Positions 1 through 5,216 of a stretch of DNA of 6,527 nucleotides are shown piece by piece (position 1 is the stretch's first letter; each line of letters starts with the position of its first letter). This stretch comes from Phycisphaerae bacterium (GTDB taxonomy: Bacteria > Planctomycetota > Phycisphaerae > UBA1845 > Fen-1342). Position numbers and translations under genes: made by a program. The notes below the pieces were generated by a model. The model was not told the origin of the DNA and did no database searches. It worked only from the letters and a program-made list of their open reading frames with translations. The stretch spans positions 1 to 6,527 of the forward strand of contig JAGVEP010000444.1 of the NCBI GenBank assembly GCA_020058145.1, in the 5' to 3' direction.

Positions 1-124
1 CCGCCGCCCGCAGCACGATCTTCGCCCGCAGCACCCGGCGCGCGGGCGTGCTGCGTCCGCGCGACCAGCGTTCGAGCGTCTGTCGCTCCACGGCACTCAA
101 CGTGATAGAAATCGCCACGCGCAT
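1..124 (-). CDS. IS630-family transposase, N-terminal fragment (runs off left edge)
   Basis: Reverse-strand translation from the ATG at 124 gives 41 residues beginning MRVAISITLS, then a segment with L-E-R-W, S-T-P-A-R-R and V-L-R-A-K-I-V-L-R-A-A, open to the window edge. This pattern (short beta strand, 'xLExW...R..TP.R...RA.I.L.AA') is what I recognise as the start of the N-terminal helix-turn-helix of IS630/Tc1-mariner-like transposases, which bind the element ends and catalyse cut-and-paste transposition at TA. The start at 124 is preferred over an in-frame ATG at 133 because an AAGGAGG ribosome-binding site (134-140) sits 9 nt from 124 and directly abuts 133. The DDE catalytic part is outside the window, so intactness cannot be judged. 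The outer end of the element was not located. A domesticated HTH protein is the main alternative. Confidence 0.7.
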   Translation of the reverse strand, partial: MRVAISITLSAVERQTLERWSRGRSTPARRVLRAKIVLRAA

Positions 125-133
125 CGGTCGCAT

Positions 134-140
134 CCTCCTT
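134..140 (-). promoter_or_regulatory. Ribosome-binding site of the transposase fragment
   Basis: The reverse strand reads AAGGAGG, a near-perfect Shine-Dalgarno sequence. It lies 9 nt upstream of the ATG at 124 but has zero spacing to the in-frame ATG at 133, so it decides for the shorter form. Confidence 0.65.
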
Positions 141-164
141 ACAAAGAACGCAACCGGCCAGGCG

Positions 165-186
165 TTTATAATATTACATAATTATG
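165..186. other. AT-rich island with two adjacent perfect palindromes
   Basis: In otherwise GC-rich sequence, TAATATTA (169-176) is followed at once by CATAATTATG (177-186), both perfect palindromes. TATAAT also occurs on the plus strand at 167-172. The island lies upstream of the transposase start and could hold its promoter, an operator or part of the element's terminal sequence; no -35 or matching inverted repeat can be fixed from this window. Confidence 0.4.
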
Positions 187-201
187 ACACACTACACTAG
201 A

Positions 202-219
202 GGGAGGGCAGGGTGGGGG
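202..219 (+). other. G-quadruplex-forming motif
   Basis: The plus strand has four G-runs with very short loops: GGG-A-GGG-CA-GGG-T-GGGGG. This satisfies the canonical intramolecular quadruplex pattern with loops of 1, 2 and 1 nt, the most stable class. It is noncoding and lies between the AT-rich island and the hairpin at 245-274. Whether it folds in vivo is unknown. Confidence 0.55.
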
Positions 220-244
220 TTGTGGCGTGGGGCGTTTTGACCAT

Positions 245-274
245 CCCCCGACCCTTCCCTGCGAGGGAGGGGGG
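245..274. repeat. G/C-rich imperfect hairpin downstream of the adenosyltransferase gene
   Basis: A C-rich arm (245-260, ending TTCCCT) and a G-rich arm (264-274, AGGGAGGGGGG) pair imperfectly around a GCG loop. The composition resembles the 38-bp hairpin repeats at 1650-1687 and 3748-3785, but the sequence is too different to call a copy. It lies about 90 bp past the stop of the minus-strand gene at 367-930, so it could be that gene's transcription end. No clear U-tract follows, so a Rho-independent terminator is not established. The stretch 275-366 holds nothing recognisable beyond a few GAACTC-like short repeats. Confidence 0.4.
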
Positions 275-366
275 TTATGTTAGACGCTCTTGGACGCACG
301 CTGGAGTCGCCTGCAATTCGAAGCATCTGGAACTCCGACCTCGCAATCTTGAACTCAGAACTCTCT

Positions 367-930
367 TCACGCCCGGCTGTCCCACGTCGGTTCCGCCGCG
401 CCGGCGGCCTGATTTTGGTAGCGGGCCATGACGAAGAACACGTCGGACAGGCGATTCAGGTATCGAATCAACTCCGAACCCACGGGTTCCAACGCGGCGA
501 GGCCGACCACTTCGCGTTCGGCCCGTCGACAGACGGTGCGCGCGACGTGCAAATGGGCCGCGGGCGGCGTGCCACCGGGCAGGACGAAGTTCTTAAGCGG
601 CGGGAGCTTCTGATTCAACTCGTCGCTCAGCGTTTCCAACTCCGCCACGTGCCGCGCCTCCATCCGTGGACCCCGATGCTTCCCCCGGTCGGCGTCCGGA
701 ATGCACAGCTCCGCACCAACGTGAAACAGGTCATTCTGAATCCGCCGTAGCGGGTCGACCAGTTCCGGCGTCACGCCGCTCGTCAAGACGACGCCCAGCA
801 CGGCGTTCAGTTCGTCGACGGTGCCGTAGGCGGCGATGCGTGGCGACGATTTGGGCACGCGCCGGCCGCTGCCGAGCGCGGTCGTGCCGTCGTCGCCGGT
901 GCGGGTGGTGACTTTGGTGATGCGGGGCAT
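367..930 (-). CDS. pduO: PduO-type ATP:cob(I)alamin adenosyltransferase
   Basis: This 187-residue cytosolic enzyme transfers the adenosyl group of ATP to cob(I)alamin, giving adenosylcobalamin, the cofactor of mutases and diol dehydratases. Family hallmarks are in order: TRTGDDG (9-15, ATP-binding loop), AYGTVDELN (34-42), FVLPGGT (115-121), R131-x3-R135-R136-x-E138, and YLNRLSD (157-163). The Arg/Glu and Asn-Arg-Asp residues fall at a constant offset of 55 from human MMAB R186, R190, R191, E193, N214, R215 and D218 as I remember them, so the active site looks complete. Length is normal for the family. The ATG at 930 is preceded by GAGGA at about 5 nt. The gene stands alone and diverges from the toxin-antitoxin pair; no other cobalamin gene is visible. 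Whether it serves methylmalonyl-CoA mutase or a diol dehydratase cannot be said. Confidence 0.95.
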   Translation of the reverse strand: MPRITKVTTRTGDDGTTALGSGRRVPKSSPRIAAYGTVDELNAVLGVVLTSGVTPELVDPLRRIQNDLFHVGAELCIPDADRGKHRGPRMEARHVAELETLSDELNQKLPPLKNFVLPGGTPPAAHLHVARTVCRRAEREVVGLAALEPVGSELIRYLNRLSDVFFVMARYQNQAAGAAEPTWDSRA

Positions 931-1023
931 GCAGGTCCTCGCGCGTGGCGCTGCCGAGACAGTGTAGCGTGGCCCGGCTGCTGCGGCACCCGGGGTCAGA
1001 GCCGCGACTGTCAGGGGGCGGAG

Positions 1024-1091
1024 CGATGTGGCGACTCGCCTCCGTCCCGGCCGAGCGAGTAGCCGGGCTCAGCCCCGGTCGACGTGGCGAC
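1024..1091. promoter_or_regulatory. 12-bp direct repeat and dyads upstream of the toxin-antitoxin genes
   Basis: CGATGTGGCGAC (1024-1035) recurs as CGACGTGGCGAC (1080-1091), 11 of 12 identical, 56 bp apart. Between them are ACTCGC (1034-1039) pairing with GCGAGT (1055-1060) and CCGGG (1063-1067) pairing with CCCGG (1074-1078). Toxin-antitoxin promoters are often autoregulated through such repeats, so operator sites are possible, but in such GC-rich DNA chance is a real alternative. The rest of 931-1124 shows no gene. Confidence 0.25.
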
Positions 1092-1109
1092 CGAGGGCTC
1101 GCGGCGCGT

Positions 1110-1115
1110 TAGAAT
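1110..1115 (+). promoter_or_regulatory. Putative -10 element for the toxin-antitoxin operon
   Basis: TAGAAT (1110-1115) overlaps TACAAT (1115-1120) just before the ATG at 1125, in a short AT-rich patch ending a GC-rich intergenic region. No convincing -35 is seen at 16-18 bp. With 9 nt between TAGAAT and ATG, transcription would start at or next to the start codon, and no Shine-Dalgarno sequence is present. Confidence 0.4.
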
Positions 1116-1124
1116 ACAATCAAA

Positions 1125-1442
1125 ATGGGTACTTTGCTCCGGATTAAGCGCCTGGTGCTGCGTGGCTGCGTCCGTTTCACCGAGCAGGCCCGCGACGAGA
1201 TGGACCGGGACGGCTTGAACGCCGGAGACGTGGCCGAATCGATCGTCAACGCGCAGTCGATCGACAAGACGCCGCGGTCGCGCGGCCGCTGGCGGCGACA
1301 CGCAGAGGAGAAACTCTATGTCATCAAGAGCTTCAGCTACAACGGGACGCTCATCTACACCAAAGGGACGATTGTCCGGGAAGAAGACCACGAAGTCTTC
1401 TACATCTTCGTCGCGGCGAAAATCGCGACCGTCGGCAACTGA
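1125..1442 (+). CDS. DUF4258-type toxin of a type II toxin-antitoxin module
   Basis: A 105-residue protein with the layout of small DUF4258 / RelE-superfamily-like toxins paired with YgiT-type antitoxins. Residues 16-46 (V-R-F-T-E-Q-A-R-D-E-M-D-R-D-G-L...V-A-E-S-I-V-N-A) form the typical helical part, 'R(F/Y)T..A..E....GL...DV.E.I.NA'. Then comes a basic linker (51-59), EKLYVI (62-67) and two beta-strand segments (TLIYTKGTI at 75-83, EVFYIFVAAKI at 90-100). The family is thought to act on RNA or translation, but no catalytic residue can be named with confidence. The last 125 nt overlap the antitoxin gene. Start 1125 is the only suitable ATG; it lacks a ribosome-binding site. The toxin-first order matches mqsR-mqsA-like pairs. 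The family and pairing are my recollection; toxicity is inferred. Confidence 0.75.
   Translation: MGTLLRIKRLVLRGCVRFTEQARDEMDRDGLNAGDVAESIVNAQSIDKTPRSRGRWRRHAEEKLYVIKSFSYNGTLIYTKGTIVREEDHEVFYIFVAAKIATVGN
1305..1310 (+). promoter_or_regulatory. Internal ribosome-binding site for the antitoxin, inside the toxin gene
   Basis: GAGGAG ends 7 nt before the ATG at 1318, ideal spacing, and supports the long antitoxin reading. Caution: the same bases encode E-E-K-L-Y-V in the toxin, a segment that seems conserved in this family, so the match could be a by-product of protein coding. Confidence 0.45.
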
Positions 1443-1638
1443 AACGCGCGGCCCGACTGTCTGCATTGCCTGCGGCTCCAAGCGTGTGCGGCGCCAACGG
1501 GTCACGGTCCGGCTGCGAAGATCCTCTGCGGTGGTCGAAGTTGAGGCCGAAGTCTGCCCGAATTGCGGTGAGCGTTACTACGACCTGGAAGCGATGCGGA
1601 AAATCGAGGCGGCCGGGTGCGGCACGACAGCTTCCTAG
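1318..1638 (+). CDS. YgiT/MqsA-type zinc-finger antitoxin
   Basis: The 106-residue frame holds two zinc-binding knuckles, C49-x2-C52 (VCIACGS) and C80-x2-C83 (VCPNCGERYYD), joined by a basic beta-hairpin (about 55-78), then a short helix (LEAMRKIEAA, 90-99). This is the zinc-binding N-terminal domain of MqsA/YgiT antitoxins, which neutralise the partner toxin. The C-terminal HTH of full-length MqsA is absent, as in many short YgiT-type antitoxins. Residues 1-41 are very rich in Ser, Thr, Arg and Lys and are encoded wholly within the overlapping toxin gene in another frame. They may be a basic tail or just the toxin's shadow if translation starts later. No ATG, GTG or TTG follows before the first CxxC, and the GTG at 1486 would delete it, so 1318 with its GAGGAG site is the best supported start. 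Zinc-finger identity is firm; the start is less so. Confidence 0.75.
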   Translation: MSSRASATTGRSSTPKGRLSGKKTTKSSTSSSRRKSRPSATETRGPTVCIACGSKRVRRQRVTVRLRRSSAVVEVEAEVCPNCGERYYDLEAMRKIEAAGCGTTAS

Positions 1639-1649
1639 GTGCGCCAATA

Positions 1650-1687
1650 CGAAGGCCCGACCCCGTCCGTCAGAAGGGATGGGGCAT
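1650..1687. repeat. 38-bp hairpin repeat, copy 1 (degenerate)
   Basis: This copy matches 3748-3785 at 34 of 38 positions in the same orientation; a weaker match extends about 8 bp further left. Arms 1655-1667 and 1673-1685 surround a CGTCA loop. Read on the minus strand, 11 of 13 positions pair (two mismatches, one G-T wobble). It begins 12 bp after the antitoxin stop and ends 58 bp before the repeat-protein gene. There is no U-tract on the plus side, so it is not a clear terminator for the toxin-antitoxin operon. A REP-like intergenic repeat or degraded terminator is the best description. Confidence 0.75.
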
Positions 1688-1733
1688 CCGAAGTCGCGAT
1701 TCTCGATTCTGCCGCGCATTTCGCTCTTCCGAG

Positions 1734-1739
1734 TAAAAT
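1734..1739 (+). promoter_or_regulatory. Putative -10 element for the repeat-protein gene
   Basis: TAAAAT lies 6 nt before the ATG at 1746, with no Shine-Dalgarno sequence and no clear -35. The arrangement resembles those before 1125 and 5712 and would give a leaderless or nearly leaderless transcript. It is weak on its own. Confidence 0.3.
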
Positions 1740-1745
1740 AGCTGC

Positions 1746-3686
1746 ATGGTTTCGCGACCCCGTATTGGTCCATTACCACCGGTTCGCAGGAAACGGCCGC
1801 CGCGCGCCGCGCCCACCCGACGTCCGCCGCGGCCGGCTCCGCCGCGGCTGCAGATTAGCTCGATCCTGGCCTGGGCGGACGAACACCACCTACGGATCGG
1901 GGACTGGCCCTTCTCGACTAGCGGCGAGGTGCGGTACGCCCCGGGAATCACATGGAAGATGATCGACGCCGCGCTGCGCTATGGCTATCACGGCTGCCGG
2001 CCCGGGGGCTCGCTAGCGGCCCTCCTCTACAAGCACCGCGGCAAGCGACCGATCGTGCAGGTGCCGCAGACGCCGCTCACGGTGTCCGGTATCTTGGCCT
2101 GGGCCGATGCTTTTCATCAGCGCACCGGGCGCTGGCCGATGGGAACCTCCGGGCTGGTGGCGGACGGGCAGACCGACACATGGGACCGGGTGGACCGGGC
2201 GCTGCGGTTGGGCGAGCGCGGCCTTCCGGCCGGCGACTCGCTGCCGAGGTTGCTGGCGCGCGTTCACGGCGTTCGTCACACCGTCTTGCGACCGCCTCTG
2301 ACCAGCCCGCAGATTCTGGCCTGGGCCGACGAGTACCACGCGCGGAATGGTCGCTGGCCGAGCCGCGGGAGTGGCAAAGTGGCCGGCGCGGCTGAGGAGG
2401 ACTGGGCGCTGATCGACGGGGCGCTGCATCAGGGCCGCCGCGGGTTGCCGGGCAACAGCTCCCTCGCGAAACTGCTGATCCGGCATCGGGGACACCAGGA
2501 CCGATTCGACTTGCCACCGCTTACAGCGGCCCAGATCCTGGCCTGGGCCGACGCGCATCATCAGCGCACGGGCCAGCGGCCAACCGTGAGCAGCGGCGAG
2601 GTTCCTGAGGCGCCCGAGGAGACCTGGGCAAGAATTGATGGGGCACTACGGACGGGTTCCCGGGGCCTGCGGGAGAGAAACTCGCTGACCCGGTTTCTCG
2701 TGAAGTACGGTCGACTGCCGTACACCGAACTGCCATCGGCGCGTGTGCCGGGTCCGCCTCTGACGAATGAACAGATCCTCGGCTGGGCCGATGAATTTCA
2801 TCGTCGGCACGGCCACTGGCCTTCGCTCGGGTCGGGCCAAATTCCCGGCACGACCGACACGTGGCGGTCGGTGGACAGTGCCTTGCGGATAGGGAGCCGT
2901 GGGCTCTTGGACTGCACGTCGGTTGCCCGACTACTGGAGAAAGAGCGCGGCGTGGTTCCCGTGAATCGCCAGCCGCGGCTTACCCCGCGGGATATTCTCG
3001 CCTGGGCGGACGCCTATCATGAGCGCACCGGGCGCTGGCCCATGGACAAGTCCGGCGTGATCCCGGAAGATCCGGGTCGACACAATTGGCGGGCCATCGA
3101 TGCAGCGCTGCGGGAAGGACTGCGGGGGATGCCCGGCGGGGACTCGATCAAGAGATTGCTGGTACGAAATCATCGCGTTCCACCCACGAAGCCGCTCACG
3201 GTCGCGCGGATTCTTTCTTGGGCGGACCAGTTCCATCGCCGAACCGGCTGCTGGCCAAAGGTCGCTTCTGGTCCCATTGAAGGCCAGCACGACACCTGGT
3301 GGTCCGTGGACGGTGCCCTGCGCCAGGGGAACCGGAGTTTGCCCGGCGGGTCTTCTCTGGCGCTGCTGTTGGAGAAGGAGCGCAACGCGGTGCATCGGCG
3401 ACATCGCCCGCAGCTCACGACGCGCCGGGTCCTGAATTGGGCTGACGCCCACTACCGACGAAAGAAGGAATGGCCGACTGTCAAGTCCGGTTCGATTCCC
3501 GAGGCACCGGGCGAAACCTGGTTGGGCGTGGACAACTGCCTGCGAAAAGGACTGCGGGGTGCGCCTGGCAAGGACACGCTGCTGCAGTTCCTGTTTCGCA
3601 ACGGACGCGTTCCGGCCGAGGATAGCCGGATCAAACGGCTGGGCACGATGAGGCTCGTGGCACTGGCCAATCGCCGTCCGATTTGA
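1746..3686 (+). CDS. Eight-repeat ILAWAD/GRWP tandem-repeat protein, predicted helical, function unknown
   Basis: A 646-residue protein with no signal peptide or membrane segment. Residues 1-36 are a Pro/Arg-rich basic tail. Eight repeats follow; their ILAWAD motifs (or variants) start at residues 40, 116, 190, 264, 344, 417, 489 and 562. The repeat pattern is LT..QILAWAD..H.R.GRWP, then SG.(V/I), then TW..(V/I)D.ALR.G.RGLPGG, then SLARLL. Each unit should form about three helices. Residues after WP, after SG, after the TW tryptophan and around ALR-x-G vary strongly while the scaffold stays fixed. The last 25 residues are a basic tail. I know this repeat only as a hypothetical planctomycete type. 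The 'gRwP...S...LL' layout recalls the homing-endonuclease-associated HNH repeat and helicase-associated domains, which are small helical DNA-binding modules, so nucleic-acid binding is a reasonable but unproven guess. No nuclease or other catalytic domain is present. It follows the toxin-antitoxin genes by 107 bp but probably has its own promoter. Confidence 0.85.
   Translation: MVSRPRIGPLPPVRRKRPPRAAPTRRPPRPAPPRLQISSILAWADEHHLRIGDWPFSTSGEVRYAPGITWKMIDAALRYGYHGCRPGGSLAALLYKHRGKRPIVQVPQTPLTVSGILAWADAFHQRTGRWPMGTSGLVADGQTDTWDRVDRALRLGERGLPAGDSLPRLLARVHGVRHTVLRPPLTSPQILAWADEYHARNGRWPSRGSGKVAGAAEEDWALIDGALHQGRRGLPGNSSLAKLLIRHRGHQDRFDLPPLTAAQILAWADAHHQRTGQRPTVSSGEVPEAPEETWARIDGALRTGSRGLRERNSLTRFLVKYGRLPYTELPSARVPGPPLTNEQILGWADEFHRRHGHWPSLGSGQIPGTTDTWRSVDSALRIGSRGLLDCTSVARLLEKERGVVPVNRQPRLTPRDILAWADAYHERTGRWPMDKSGVIPEDPGRHNWRAIDAALREGLRGMPGGDSIKRLLVRNHRVPPTKPLTVARILSWADQFHRRTGCWPKVASGPIEGQHDTWWSVDGALRQGNRSLPGGSSLALLLEKERNAVHRRHRPQLTTRRVLNWADAHYRRKKEWPTVKSGSIPEAPGETWLGVDNCLRKGLRGAPGKDTLLQFLFRNGRVPAEDSRIKRLGTMRLVALANRRPI
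1854..3605 (+). repeat. Coding tandem repeat: eight units of about 220 bp
   Basis: Distances between successive ILAWAD motifs are 76, 74, 74, 80, 73, 72 and 73 residues. Unit 4 carries an insertion before unit 5 and reads GQRP where the others have (G/E)xWP. Units 5 and 7 share LEKER and a shortened SG...DTW segment, while units 6 and 8 share KSG.IPE.PG and end in R.VP. This points to a duplicated two-unit block of about 145 residues. DNA identity between units is moderate, so the expansion is not recent. Confidence 0.85.
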
Positions 3687-3747
3687 TTCAATGCCAAGAG
3701 CGAACATCGCTAAAGAGGACCGGCAGCCTGCGGCTCGGCCGCCCAAA

Positions 3748-3785
3748 CGAAAGCCCCACCCCTTCCATCAGAAGGGATGGGGCAT
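3748..3785 (-). terminator. 38-bp hairpin repeat, copy 2; intrinsic terminator for gdhA
   Basis: Arms GCCCCACCCCTTC (3753-3765) and GAAGGGATGGGGC (3771-3783) surround a 5-nt loop. On the minus strand all 13 positions pair (one as a U-G wobble) and TTTCGTTT follows, fitting a Rho-independent terminator for gdhA, whose stop is about 50 bp away. On the plus strand the same pair is a C-A mismatch and no U-tract follows, so it should terminate the convergent repeat gene less well. It is a near-identical repeat of 1650-1687. Confidence 0.65.
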
Positions 3786-3805
3786 AAAAGCTCATTCATC
3801 GGCTA

Positions 3806-3827
3806 CGGCCGACACGGCGGTCGGCCG
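3806..3827. terminator. GC-rich hairpin immediately after gdhA
   Basis: CGGCCGAC (3806-3813) and GTCGGCCG (3820-3827) form a perfect 8-bp stem with a 6-nt loop, 8 bp past the gdhA stop. No U-tract follows on either strand. It may protect the gdhA 3' end or act with the second hairpin at 3748-3785. Confidence 0.45.
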
Positions 3828-3835
3828 CTACATTC

Positions 3836-5206
3836 TTACACCAAGCCTTGATCCAGCATCGACGTCGCGACCTTCAGGAAGCCCGCGATGTTGGCACCAT
3901 TCACGTAGTTGCCCGGCGTGCCGTAGGCTTCGGCCGTCTTCCGGCAATTCTCGTGGATGTTAATCATGATATTGTGCAGCCGCTGGTCGACTTCCTCACG
4001 GCTCCAGCTCAGCCGCATAGCATTCTGCGACATTTCGAGGCCGGAGGTGGCGACGCCGCCCGCGTTGGCCGCCTTGCCGGGGCCGTACAACGTCTTGCTC
4101 TCGATGAAAACGCTGACGCCTTCCGGGGTGGTCGGCATGTTCGCACCTTCCGAAACGCAGAAGCAGCCGCTTTTGACCAGGTTGTTGGCGTCGACGGCGT
4201 TGATCTCGTTCTGCGTGGCACCCGGCAGCGCGACCTCGCACTTGACCTGCCAGATCGGGTTGCCCTTGGTCGCGAACGTCGCCGCGTCGGTCGCCTGGAA
4301 GTGGGCCTTCGGATACTTGCTGGTGTATTCCTTGATCCGGCCACGCTTGTTGTTCTTGAGATCCATGACGAACGCGAGCTTCTCGGCGTTGATGCCTTCC
4401 TCGTCGACGATGAAGCCGTTCGAGTCGGAGACGGTTAGCGGCTTGCCGCCGAGCTGGATGACCTTCTCGGTCGCGTACTGGGCGACATTGCCGGAGCCGC
4501 TGACCACGCAGCGCATGCCCTTCATGCTCTTGCCGCGGCTCTTGAGCATTTCCTCGGCGAAGTAGACCTGGCCGTAGCCGGTGGCCTCGGGCCGGATGAG
4601 CGAGCCGCCCCAGTTCAGGCCCTTGCCGGTGAGCACGCCTTCGAACTTGCGGGTGAGCTTCTTGTACTGGCCGAAGAGGAAGCCGATTTCGCGGCCGCCC
4701 ACGCCGATGTCACCAGCGGGAACGTCGACGTACTCGCCGATGTGGCGATAGAGCTCGTTCATGAAGCTCTGGCAGAAGCGCATGACTTCGCGATCGCTCT
4801 TGCCCTTGGGGTCGAAATCCGACCCGCCCTTGCCGCCGCCCATGGGCAGCGTGGTCAGGGCGTTTTTCAAAACCTGCTCGAAGCCGAGGAACTTGATGAT
4901 GCCGAGGTTGACGGAGGGGTGGAAGCGGAGGCCGCCCTTGTAGGGTCCGATCGCCGAGTTGAACTCGACGCGCATGCCGCGATTGACGTGGATTTCGCCC
5001 CGGTCGTCTTCCCACGGTACGCGGAACATGACGACGCGCTCGGGCTCGACCATGCGATCCAGAATCTTGGCCTTGCGGAACTCGGGGTGCCGGTCGAGGC
5101 ACGTTTCGAGCGACTCCACCACCTCTTGAACCGCCTGATGGAACTCCTTCTGCTCGGGGTTCTTGGCGATTACATCTGCCATGAAATCCTTGACGAACGT
5201 CGACAT
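3836..5206 (-). CDS. gdhA: NADP-type glutamate dehydrogenase
   Basis: This 456-residue cytosolic enzyme makes L-glutamate from 2-oxoglutarate, ammonium and NADPH, assimilating nitrogen when ammonium is plentiful; the family forms hexamers. Visible are PYKGGLRFHPSVN (88-100), PMGGGKGGSDFDPKGKS (121-137) with the catalytic lysine at about K126, DVPAGDIGVGGREIG (161-175) with the catalytic aspartate at about D166, the Rossmann GSGNVA (237-242), the cofactor-end DSNG (261-264), and EGANMPTTPEG (353-363). Length matches E. coli GdhA (about 447) and the ~450-residue NADP class. The chosen ATG at 5206 is preceded by GGAG at 6 nt; the in-frame ATG at 5212 directly abuts that site, and a longer TTG-started reading (to 5251) adds unconserved residues. 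It is monocistronic and convergent with the repeat gene. No frameshift or missing key residue was seen. Confidence 0.97.
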   Translation of the reverse strand: MSTFVKDFMADVIAKNPEQKEFHQAVQEVVESLETCLDRHPEFRKAKILDRMVEPERVVMFRVPWEDDRGEIHVNRGMRVEFNSAIGPYKGGLRFHPSVNLGIIKFLGFEQVLKNALTTLPMGGGKGGSDFDPKGKSDREVMRFCQSFMNELYRHIGEYVDVPAGDIGVGGREIGFLFGQYKKLTRKFEGVLTGKGLNWGGSLIRPEATGYGQVYFAEEMLKSRGKSMKGMRCVVSGSGNVAQYATEKVIQLGGKPLTVSDSNGFIVDEEGINAEKLAFVMDLKNNKRGRIKEYTSKYPKAHFQATDAATFATKGNPIWQVKCEVALPGATQNEINAVDANNLVKSGCFCVSEGANMPTTPEGVSVFIESKTLYGPGKAANAGGVATSGLEMSQNAMRLSWSREEVDQRLHNIMINIHENCRKTAEAYGTPGNYVNGANIAGFLKVATSMLDQGLV

Positions 5207-5212
5207 ACGCAT

Positions 5213-5216
5213 CTCC
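5213..5216 (-). promoter_or_regulatory. Ribosome-binding site deciding the gdhA start
   Basis: GGAG on the minus strand is 6 nt from the ATG at 5206 and has zero spacing to the ATG at 5212, favouring the MSTFVKDF start. Confidence 0.6.

Noticed and set aside
277..750. Open plus-strand frame of 157 codons
   Set aside because: It is antisense to the well-supported adenosyltransferase, resembles no family, and is explained by high GC content.
1486..1638. Alternative GTG start for the antitoxin
   Set aside because: It would remove the first CxxC knuckle, which is needed for the zinc-binding fold.
1650..1687. Intrinsic terminator of the toxin-antitoxin operon
   Set aside because: Two stem mismatches and no U-tract on the plus side; kept only as a repeat copy.
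1351..1779. Open minus-strand frame of 142 codons across the antitoxin and hairpin repeat
   Set aside because: It has no family resemblance and is antisense to the zinc-finger gene.
1854..3605. CRISPR array or satellite reading of the tandem repeats
   Set aside because: The units are about 220 bp, continuously coding in one frame and diverged mostly without breaking the protein pattern. There are no spacers.
2931..3746. Open minus-strand frame of 271 codons
   Set aside because: It lies antisense to the eight-repeat gene and itself repeats in step with it, as expected for a shadow frame. It also spans the intergenic region and has no domain.
3848..4438. Open plus-strand frame of 196 codons
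   Set aside because: It is antisense to gdhA, which is unmistakable; codon bias in GC-rich genes commonly leaves such frames open.
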